Shown piece by piece: positions 54,762 through 62,166 of a stretch of DNA of 64,000 nt. The translations under genes and the position numbers were made by a program. The notes below the pieces were generated by a model. It was not told the origin of the DNA, made no database searches, and worked only from the letters and a program-made list of their open reading frames with translations. Each line of letters opens with the position of its first letter. The stretch's first letter is position 1. Origin of the DNA: Chryseobacterium indologenes (GTDB lineage Bacteria; Bacteroidota; Bacteroidia; Flavobacteriales; Weeksellaceae); NCBI GenBank assembly GCA_016025055.1, contig CP065590.1:2914001-2978000 (forward strand). Direction: 5' to 3'.

Positions 54762-56516
54762 TTAATGAAGAAAGTACACCTTTGATATCTTATCATTTTT
54801 GATTTCATAGATGGCTGTAGCTTCTACTTTTTGACCGGGTCTCATTCCTGAAACACTTTCCTTATCTATGACCGTATTGCTATTGATGATCCTTTGTCTG
54901 ATCTCACAATGCAGATCAGGTGCTTTTTTGAAAAGATTGTCATAGGTTTTTCTCATCCCTTCCTTTCCTTTGCTTACCAATGTGTTGGGAAAGTTGTAGA
55001 TTTCTACATCTTCAGCGTACGGTTCAAGGAAGGCTTCTAAATTTCTTTCGTTATAGCCGTTTACCTGTTGTTGTACCAATACCTCGGGCGTTATTTTTAA
55101 AATTGTATGGGGATCCATGGGTAGCCCATTCTTTATTACGGTATCTATTTGGGTAAGGTGATTCAGATTCTCAATAGGATTAGCATTCAGGAGAACCATG
55201 TCTGCCACCTTTCCGGTTTCGATACTTCCATACTGACTGTCTTTATTCAGGATTTTTACAGGATTGATCGTTGCTGACTGTAAAATCTGCCAGTTGTCCA
55301 TTCCGCTTGCTTTCATCATATTAAGTTCTTCCATAAAAGAAGAAGCGTGCTGGGTGCCGATATTTCCGGCGTCCGTACCTGCAGCAATAATCACTCCGCC
55401 ATCCGTTAGTTTTTTCAGGTTAATTTTTCTGATAGAATCTACCTTGGAAACATAGGCTTTGATCTGAGGTGAGTTGAATCTTGTTTTATATTTTTTAATC
55501 CATGTCGAATCTGAAGTGTCCTGCAGATGTTTCAGGTCGGAAATCGAGCCTACACTTTTCGGATTGGAGTTTTCCAGCTCATAGGTATTGTAATGTTTTT
55601 TCTGACCATAGGTATCATAATAATTGTCTGATACAGTCATCGTAGGACAAACAATCACTTTTTTAGATTTTAAAAGCTTAACGAAATCATCGGAAACCAC
55701 CTCATCTTCAATATTGTGAACAAGATAATCGGCTCCGTTTAAAACAGCTGTCTGCGCAGTAAAACGTTCCGTAGCATGCACAGCGACCTTTAAATTGTTC
55801 TTGTGAGCTTCATCAATAGCAGCTTTGACAACCGGCTCCAGCTTTTTGGCTTCTCCCTCTTTTTTCTGAGCTTCCCCCAGTACGATATACCATATTTTAA
55901 TAAAGTCTGGTTTATAAGGAAGCTGTTCCTGAACATATTTCCTTGCATCTTCAGTGGTCAGAGTCAGTTTAAAAGGTTCATCCTTTCCGAGATTTTTGAA
56001 AGCATCAGGCTCATATGTTGTAATAAGCGGACCGGACATATAAACGGATGGCAGGTTTTCTTTCTTTTTCAAAGAATCTCTGAGCTTTAGAAAGTTGTAA
56101 GTAGCTCCGGGATCAATCACAGAAGTTATACCCGACCGAAGATAATAGTGAAGGAAATTTTCCATATTCTGATGACCCCAGTCGATTTCCTCCTGATAAG
56201 GAACATGCTTTTTTAGATTAAGCGCATCAGGCCTGGTGTACAGACCGCCACTCTGAAAAAAGTGAATGTGGGAATCCGTCATTCCGGGGATAAGGTATTT
56301 TCCCTGACCATTGATCACCTGCGAGTTTTGAGGAATTTTAACCTGTTTACCGGGCTTTACAGCTGTAATAGTGCCATTGGTGATGATGACCGTTTGGGAA
56401 GGCAGCATCTTTTTATGGATGACATCCGCAACGGTTACATTTTGAATATAAGTTTGTGCCTTCATGCTGCTCATGCAGAAAAAGACCGCCACAATGATAA
56501 GTTGGAATTTTTTCAT
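54762..56516 (-). CDS. Exported amidohydrolase fused to a SnoaL/NTF2-like domain
   Basis: From the ATG at 56516, 584 residues: a signal peptide (cleavage after M-K-A-Q), then an imidazolonepropionase-like amidohydrolase. Metal sites visible are SHIHFF near residue 82, the lysine in DFIKIWYI near 205, VAVHATERF and YLVHNIEDE near 240-265, and AAGTDAGNIG near 380. The last about 110 residues (VQQQVNGYNERNLEAFLEPY, VEIYNFPNTL) form a SnoaL/NTF2-like domain. The fusion is unusual. Substrate unknown. The start is placed at 56516 because an upstream in-frame ATG at 56561 would bury the signal peptide. Confidence 0.82.
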   Translation of the reverse strand: MKKFQLIIVAVFFCMSSMKAQTYIQNVTVADVIHKKMLPSQTVIITNGTITAVKPGKQVKIPQNSQVINGQGKYLIPGMTDSHIHFFQSGGLYTRPDALNLKKHVPYQEEIDWGHQNMENFLHYYLRSGITSVIDPGATYNFLKLRDSLKKKENLPSVYMSGPLITTYEPDAFKNLGKDEPFKLTLTTEDARKYVQEQLPYKPDFIKIWYIVLGEAQKKEGEAKKLEPVVKAAIDEAHKNNLKVAVHATERFTAQTAVLNGADYLVHNIEDEVVSDDFVKLLKSKKVIVCPTMTVSDNYYDTYGQKKHYNTYELENSNPKSVGSISDLKHLQDTSDSTWIKKYKTRFNSPQIKAYVSKVDSIRKINLKKLTDGGVIIAAGTDAGNIGTQHASSFMEELNMMKASGMDNWQILQSATINPVKILNKDSQYGSIETGKVADMVLLNANPIENLNHLTQIDTVIKNGLPMDPHTILKITPEVLVQQQVNGYNERNLEAFLEPYAEDVEIYNFPNTLVSKGKEGMRKTYDNLFKKAPDLHCEIRQRIINSNTVIDKESVSGMRPGQKVEATAIYEIKNDKISKVYFLH

Positions 56517-56604
56517 GATGTCTATTAGATGAAGTAAAAATACAAATATTATTACAAGCAATATTTAATTACCTGTTGATGTTTAAGTGACCTTATTATG
56601 AAAG

Positions 56605-56634
56605 ACTTGGTGAAAGGAGGTTTTGACTTGGTAA
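56605..56634. promoter_or_regulatory. Direct-repeat operator between the amidohydrolase and LytS-type kinase genes
   Basis: ACTTGGTGA at 56605-56613 and ACTTGGTAA at 56626-56634, 21 bases apart, in the divergent spacer. It can serve either gene. A TTACTTTG box for the kinase gene lies at 56664-56671. Confidence 0.62.
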
Positions 56635-56690
56635 AGAATGAAAGAAGATCGCTAAAGTTTTACTTACTTTGCAGTAAAGATCCGAAATCC

Positions 56691-58471
56691 GTGAAATTGA
56701 TTTTTAAATTACTATTTTTATTCATATTTGTCAGTGCCGCAATGGTGCAGGCACAGGATAGTACGCGGGTTACCCAGGCTCTTAAATCAGCCGCAAAACT
56801 GAAAAAAGCGGTAGATAAAAATGATAATAAAGGAGTAGCCGATGCCTATGTTGGCATGGCCAATGATTATTACAATCAGGGAAATTATGCCAAAAGTGAA
56901 GAGTTCCTGATCAAAGCTAAAAACCTCTATCAAAACCTTAACGATAAAAAAAATCTGGAAGCTGTCACCAGAAAACTGGCCCAGTCACAGGAAAAACAGA
57001 ATAAAATAAGTCCTGCCATCAGCAATTACAGCATGGCTGCCCAAATGGGATATAGTGAAAAAAGCCGGACGGTGAATTCCAATGATGTGGCCAGGCTTTC
57101 TTCTCCCACTCCCGAGATGAAGGCTGAGGCCATTCAGAATAATATCAATCTCAGCAAAAAAGAAAACGTACAGGCCGAAGTAGCAGCTGGATACAGCCAA
57201 TTGGCAGACGTGAATATTCAGCAAAAGGATGTTTCCAAAGCAGAAGAAAACCTTAATGCCGCTTACAGGATTTCAAAGAAAGAAGCTCCTCAGCAGGCCT
57301 TGGAAATCAATCAGAAGCTGGCGGATCTGTATGTGGAAAATAAAAAATTTGATAAGGCTATTGAAGCAAAAAGAAAGTGCTGAAAGAAGACTTTGTGAAA
57401 GAAAACTCACAGGAAAAAGTCAATCAGATTCAGGAGCTGGCAAATATTTATATTAAGAAAAATGATCCCGAGGAAGCGGTCAGTTTATTGAAAAATGCTT
57501 ACGGCATTGCCCTGAATAAAGGACATACCATGGAAGCCCAGAAAAGTGTGAAAAAACTGGACAGTTTATATGCGATCTCAGGAAATACCGATGCTTCGGT
57601 TCATCTCTACAGGGATTTTCTTGGAAGATTGCCGGATCTGGTATCAAAAGACAGAAGCCTTGTCGACAATAAAATTCTTGCAGATACTGAAGAGAGGGTT
57701 TCGCAGCTGGAAAAAGAGAAAGAACTGAAGGATGAGCTGATCCGTAAGAAAAATGTTTTCAATTACGGATTAATAGGAGCTTTGGTATTGTTGACAGGAC
57801 TTATTGTGATTATTTTCAGAACCCTGAAAAAAGTTCAGATTAAAAATAAAAAGATTGCCCTTCAGTCGCTTCGCCGCGAAATGAATCCACATTTTATATT
57901 CAACAGCCTGAATAGTGTCAATCATTTTATTGCCACGAATAATGAACTGGAGGCCAATCAGTATCTTACAAAATTTTCCAAGCTGATGCGTGGCGTGATG
58001 GAAAACTCCACAGAAGATTTTATCCCTTTCCAACAGGAACTGGATCTTCTTCAAAACTATCTTGCCCTGGAAAAAACACGTTTTGCAGATAAATTTGACT
58101 ATGAAGTTGAGGTGGATGAAAACCTGAATATGCAAAACCTCCAGGTACCCGGAATGCTGGTGCAACCTTTCCTTGAAAATGCCATCTGGCACGGATTGCG
58201 TTACCGGACAGACAAGGGTTTTTTAAAACTCAATTTCGAAAAAGATGAATCTTTCCTGAAGGTAATTATTGAAGACAACGGCATAGGGATTGAAGAAAGT
58301 AAAAAGCAGAAAACTGCACATCAAAAGACCAGAGAGGGCAGAGGAATGAAAAATACCCTCGAAAGAATTCAGCTGCTGAATGATTTATATAAAAAAGAGA
58401 TCACCTGCTCTGTAAAGGATAAAGAAAATAACGGTGGAGTTCTGGTAATAATTAAAATTAATCTGGGCTGA
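56691..58471 (+). CDS. LytS-type sensor histidine kinase with TPR region, frameshifted
   Basis: Start GTG at 56691 gives MKLIFKLLFLFIFVSAAMVQAQ, a clean signal peptide; the longer frame from 56598 runs through the operator. TPR-type helices fill about 40-330, then a coiled coil and a membrane helix near residue 365. The LytS-type His_kinase domain follows, with the phospho-acceptor in REMNPHFIFNSLNSVNHFI and an ATP site IEDNGIGI and GRGMKNTLERI. The frame breaks in the A-run 57368-57372. One extra A restores IEAKKKVLKEDF and 593 residues. It pairs with the LytTR regulator that follows. Confidence 0.88.
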
Positions 58472-58528
58472 AATCAGTCAGATATCCTTAATTTGCAACC
58501 GTAATCTACCATTTAACACCTGATTCTG

Positions 58529-59263
58529 ATGAAAATAAAAGCCGTCATTGTAGATGATGAAATAATGGCAAGAGAAGTACTGAGAAGCTATCTCACGAAA
58601 TACTGCCCGCAAGTTGAACTGTTGGGAGAAGCAGAAAACATTAAAGAAGCAGTCCCGTTAATTACTGAAAAGCAGCCTCAGCTGGTATTTCTGGATGTAG
58701 AAATGCCTTTTGGGAATGCCTTTGACGTATTGGAAGCAACGAAAGATTTTTCCTATGAAACCATTTTCATTACTGCATTTTCACAATATTCTTTACAGGC
58801 CTTAAATAAATCTGCAAGTTATTATATCCTAAAACCTATCGATATCCAGGAATTGATACTTGCCGTCAATAAAGTTGCTGAAAGTCTGGAAAAGAAAGAA
58901 GAGCTGAACCGGAACAAAATTCTCCTTGAAAATCTGAAATTAAAGCCGGAAAAACAACAGCTTATTCTTCCCACTTTACAGGGTTTTGATGTCGTGAAAA
59001 CTGAAGATATTGTCCGCCTGCAGGCAGATGGAAACTTTACGCAGGTATATCTGACTGATGGTTCCAAAAAGATGGTATGCCGTTTTTTGAAACATTTTGA
59101 TGATTTGCTGGAAAACCCGTTTGTGAGAGTTCACCGTTCTCATATTATCAATACTACATTTGTGAAATCATACCATAAAAGTGGAACGGTAATGCTTGCT
59201 GATGATACTGAAATTGAAGTTTCAGGCAGCTTTAAGGATAATTTCCTGAAAGTTTTCTCCTAG
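58529..59263 (+). CDS. LytTR-type response regulator
   Basis: A 244-residue regulator. The receiver domain has VIVDDE at residues 6-11 and the phospho-acceptor in LVFLDVEMPFGNAF near Asp56, then FITAFSQYSLQALNKSASYY and LKPI. The C-terminal LytTR DNA-binding domain spans about 145-240 (IVRLQADGNFTQVYLTDGSK, FVRVHRSHIINTTFV). LytTR domains usually bind direct repeats about 21 bases apart, the spacing of the repeats seen at three nearby promoters. The gene follows the kinase after 57 bases. Confidence 0.93.
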   Translation: MKIKAVIVDDEIMAREVLRSYLTKYCPQVELLGEAENIKEAVPLITEKQPQLVFLDVEMPFGNAFDVLEATKDFSYETIFITAFSQYSLQALNKSASYYILKPIDIQELILAVNKVAESLEKKEELNRNKILLENLKLKPEKQQLILPTLQGFDVVKTEDIVRLQADGNFTQVYLTDGSKKMVCRFLKHFDDLLENPFVRVHRSHIINTTFVKSYHKSGTVMLADDTEIEVSGSFKDNFLKVFS

Positions 59264-59338
59264 AATTTATTGTTCCTTAACAGCCTAAAGGCATTATTTT
59301 TGACGGTTTTATCCTAACCATTACAAAATAATCAGGCT

Positions 59339-59881
59339 ATGAAAACGGTTCACAAAATTATACTTCCCGTCTCTCTGGGAGCTTTGGCACTCATTGCTTT
59401 TAACTCATATTCGGTCGGAATTCCAAAAGGAGCTGTTGCTGTGAAGGGTTTTGATCTTAAAAAATATTTGGGAAGATGGTATGAAATCGCCCGATTCGAT
59501 TACCGCTTCGAGAAAAATATGGATAATGTCACCGCTGAATATTCAGAAAACTCTAACGGAAGTGTGCGTGTCCTTAATAAAGGATATGATTACACCAAGA
59601 AGTTGTGGCAGGAATCTATTGGAGAAGCAAAATTCGTAAAAGATCCTAAGGAAGGCCGGCTCAAAGTTTCTTTTTTCAAACCCATCTGGGCAGGATATAA
59701 TGTGATAGATATTGATGAAGACTATCAATATGCTCTTGTTGCCGGCAGCAGTCTTAAATATCTGTGGATTCTTTCCCGAACAACCACTATCCCTGAAAGT
59801 ATCAGACAGCGTTTTTTAGAAAAAGCAAAAAGAATAGGTTATAAAACTGAAGACCTGATCTGGGTAAGACATAATCAATGA
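59339..59881 (+). CDS. Bacterial lipocalin (Blc-like)
   Basis: A 180-residue protein with an N-terminal hydrophobic segment (residues 8-24), probably an uncleaved anchor or a non-lipid signal since no clear lipobox cysteine is present. The lipocalin signature is KKYLGRWYEIARFDYRFEKN near residue 41, with YALVAGSSLKYLWILSRTTT near residue 137 as the second. Blc-type lipocalins bind fatty acids or lysophospholipids at the envelope. It follows the LytTR gene by 75 bases; a 358-base spacer follows with no gene. Confidence 0.85.
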   Translation: MKTVHKIILPVSLGALALIAFNSYSVGIPKGAVAVKGFDLKKYLGRWYEIARFDYRFEKNMDNVTAEYSENSNGSVRVLNKGYDYTKKLWQESIGEAKFVKDPKEGRLKVSFFKPIWAGYNVIDIDEDYQYALVAGSSLKYLWILSRTTTIPESIRQRFLEKAKRIGYKTEDLIWVRHNQ

Positions 59882-59977
59882 AACGAAAAAGTCTGAGAGA
59901 ATAAAATAACAGAGTAATAAACTGACTTAGGAAGCAGTAGCGTTAATAAAATATAAAATAGAGATTGAATCCGTTAA

Positions 59978-60055
59978 AAAATTTCCACTGTCTGAGCATG
60001 GATGAGATTTTGAGTCGAAAAGAATCGTTGGATTCCATGCGAGTTTGGAAATTTT
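59978..60055. repeat. Nested inverted repeat in the spacer after the lipocalin gene
   Basis: Outer arms AAAATTTCCA (59978-59987) and TGGAAATTTT (60046-60055), inner arms GCATGGA (59996-60002) and TCCATGC (60034-60040). The spacer 59882-60239 contains this and the hairpin at 60104, and no coding frame I can support. Confidence 0.65.
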
Positions 60056-60103
60056 AGGAGTCAATCTTTATTTTTAGCGGATGATTCCAGTCTTGAATTT
60101 TTG

Positions 60104-60131
60104 TATACTTTTGTGTCAAGACAAAAGTATA
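60104..60131. repeat. Perfect 11-bp hairpin TATACTTTTGT/ACAAAAGTATA
   Basis: TATACTTTTGT and ACAAAAGTATA pair around GTCAAG. It has no strong T-run on either side, so it may be part of a dispersed intergenic element with the nested repeat upstream rather than a terminator. Confidence 0.6.
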
Positions 60132-60239
60132 AATAAGAAAAAAAAGTTCAATTTACATCCTTATACTCTATGTTTATATCCAATTTTTAATTTAGATAGG
60201 GATTAATCTAAATTTAGTTTTGAGTCTGATCTATTGCTT

Positions 60240-60713
60240 TTAACTTCCCACATACTCTTTCCATTCTTCAAAACGGTAATCAATGACCTGTTTCATCAGA
60301 TCATAGTTTTCATACGTATCTTCGATATGATAAAAGGTGTCGTATTGGTAATCATTTTCTTCAGCTTTGGTATCAAAAAGATTGACATAATCATCCGCAA
60401 ATGAGCTGTATTTATTTCCAAAATCAGTATCGTCGGCATAATAATCTTTTGCAAAACTGTTTCCCAGGTCACTTAAGTCAGATTCTGAGAATTTTCCGTC
60501 GCGTGATTCCATCACAAATTCTGCTCCTGTGATTTCCCTTCTTTTTACTTTTTCAATTTCTTCCGCACTATCTTCCTTTAACTCTTCAGAAATCAGATCA
60601 TTATTGATACACCAGTTCAGGAACATCCCGGTGTGGGTAGCTCCGTTTTTCTGGGGAAGTCCTTCCGGAAAATCTCCGCCATAATGCCATGAAGCATCAT
60701 CATATTTAGACAT
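60240..60713 (-). CDS. DUF7832-like cytoplasmic protein
   Basis: A 157-residue acidic protein starting MSKYDDASWHYGGDFPEGLP, which resembles proteins annotated DUF7832 (KYDDASWHYGGD-type start, then GATHTGMFLNWCINN). The rest is helix-rich and strongly acidic (aspartate and glutamate runs near 85-135). No signal peptide or membrane segment. In other bacteria such proteins occur among immunity or toxin-antidote-like neighbourhoods, but nothing nearby here supports that. Function unknown. Confidence 0.6.
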   Translation of the reverse strand: MSKYDDASWHYGGDFPEGLPQKNGATHTGMFLNWCINNDLISEELKEDSAEEIEKVKRREITGAEFVMESRDGKFSESDLSDLGNSFAKDYYADDTDFGNKYSSFADDYVNLFDTKAEENDYQYDTFYHIEDTYENYDLMKQVIDYRFEEWKEYVGS

Positions 60714-60827
60714 ATTCTTTAATTATAGTTTTAAACAATTTTTGCCAAAAATAGAAAAAATCAATTTATATTGTCGGTCACAGAGAATTTTCCGTCATTT
60801 GTATCAGAATTTTTTCGAAAACAAAAC

Positions 60828-62078
60828 ATGGAAAACGCAGTTCTGATTACCATTGGCGACGAGATCCTTTCCGGAAATACAGTGGATACCAATTCCAACT
60901 TCATCGCTACCGAACTAAAAAATATAGGCATTAAAGTGAAGCAGATTTTCACAATCTCTGATGAAATTGAAACCATTAAAAATACTTTGCATGAGGCTTT
61001 TGAACTGGGAGATCTCGTGATCACTACAGGTGGACTGGGGCCAACAAGAGATGACAAAACAAAAAAAGCTTTAGCTGAATTTTTTGAAGATGAAATTGCT
61101 CTGGATGAGGTTACTTTTAATCACCTTAAAGATTATATGCAAAGACGCGGAAGAGCAGATATTCTGGAAAGAAACAGAGAGCAGGCTTTTGTTCCTACAA
61201 AATCCGTCGTTTTTCAAAACCACTTTGGTACCGCACCATGTATGATGATGGAGCAGAACGGAAAACTGTCTTTCAGCTTGCCCGGGGTTCCTTTTGAGGT
61301 AAAACCATTGATTAAAGATCAGATCGTTCCGTATTTACAGGAAAAATTCAGTCTTCAGTTTATCCATACCCGGATCGTTTCTGTGGTAGGTATTCCTGAA
61401 AGTATTCTTGCAGATATTATTGAGGACTGGGAACTGGCTCTTCCTGAAAATATAGCTTTGTCTTATCTGCCGGTTGGAACACGGGTGAAGTTAAGAATCA
61501 CAGCATCCGGAGAAAGTGAAGACGCATTAAAAGAGCAGACTGAGAATGAAATACAAAAGTTGCTTCCCCTCATTGAGAAAAACGTGATTGCCATATCTGA
61601 AGACAAAATTGAAAATATTCTGGCAGAAATACTTACTGAAAGAAAACTGACGATTTCCACAGCAGAGAGCTGTACCGGAGGTGAGCTGGCCAAAATGATT
61701 ACCTCTGTTTCCGGAAGCTCAAAATATTTCCTTGGAGGGATTGTTCCTTATGCTACAGAAAAGAAAATCAGGATTTTGAATGTTTCCGGAGAAACCGTAG
61801 ATCGGTTTACCGTAGTGAGCGAGCAGGTTGCCCGGGAGATGGCAGAAGGTTGTCAGATATTGTTTGATACCGATATTTCCCTCTCTACAACAGGAGTGGC
61901 CGGCCCGGGAAAAGGAGAAGACGGAAAAGATATAGGAACAGTTTTTTACACGATAAAGATCAATGATGAAGAAGTAACCTCAAAATTATACATGCCCCAT
62001 CTGGAAAGGACAGACTTTATGAATTTCGTTTCCCAGAAGGTGATTCAGGATCTGGTAGGCCTTTTGGTAAAGAGCTAG
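60828..62078 (+). CDS. cinA: CinA family nicotinamide-nucleotide amidase
   Basis: A 416-residue CinA-type protein: a molybdopterin-binding-like domain (residues about 1-170; ITIGDEILSGNTVDTNSNFI, TTGGLGPTRDD) and a C-terminal PncC amidase domain from about 255 (STAESCTGGELAKMI, VAGPGKGEDGK). The latter deamidates nicotinamide mononucleotide in the pyridine-nucleotide cycle. I start at the ATG at 60828 because the upstream ATG at 60771 adds residues before the usual MENAVLITIGDE start. Confidence 0.92.
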   Translation: MENAVLITIGDEILSGNTVDTNSNFIATELKNIGIKVKQIFTISDEIETIKNTLHEAFELGDLVITTGGLGPTRDDKTKKALAEFFEDEIALDEVTFNHLKDYMQRRGRADILERNREQAFVPTKSVVFQNHFGTAPCMMMEQNGKLSFSLPGVPFEVKPLIKDQIVPYLQEKFSLQFIHTRIVSVVGIPESILADIIEDWELALPENIALSYLPVGTRVKLRITASGESEDALKEQTENEIQKLLPLIEKNVIAISEDKIENILAEILTERKLTISTAESCTGGELAKMITSVSGSSKYFLGGIVPYATEKKIRILNVSGETVDRFTVVSEQVAREMAEGCQILFDTDISLSTTGVAGPGKGEDGKDIGTVFYTIKINDEEVTSKLYMPHLERTDFMNFVSQKVIQDLVGLLVKS

Positions 62079-62166
62079 GAACCAGCGATTTTTTTTAATA
62101 TTTTTTTAATGAATTTTAAGGTAGATTTTCACACTTTTTGAAAACATTCATTAAAATTTTAAAATC

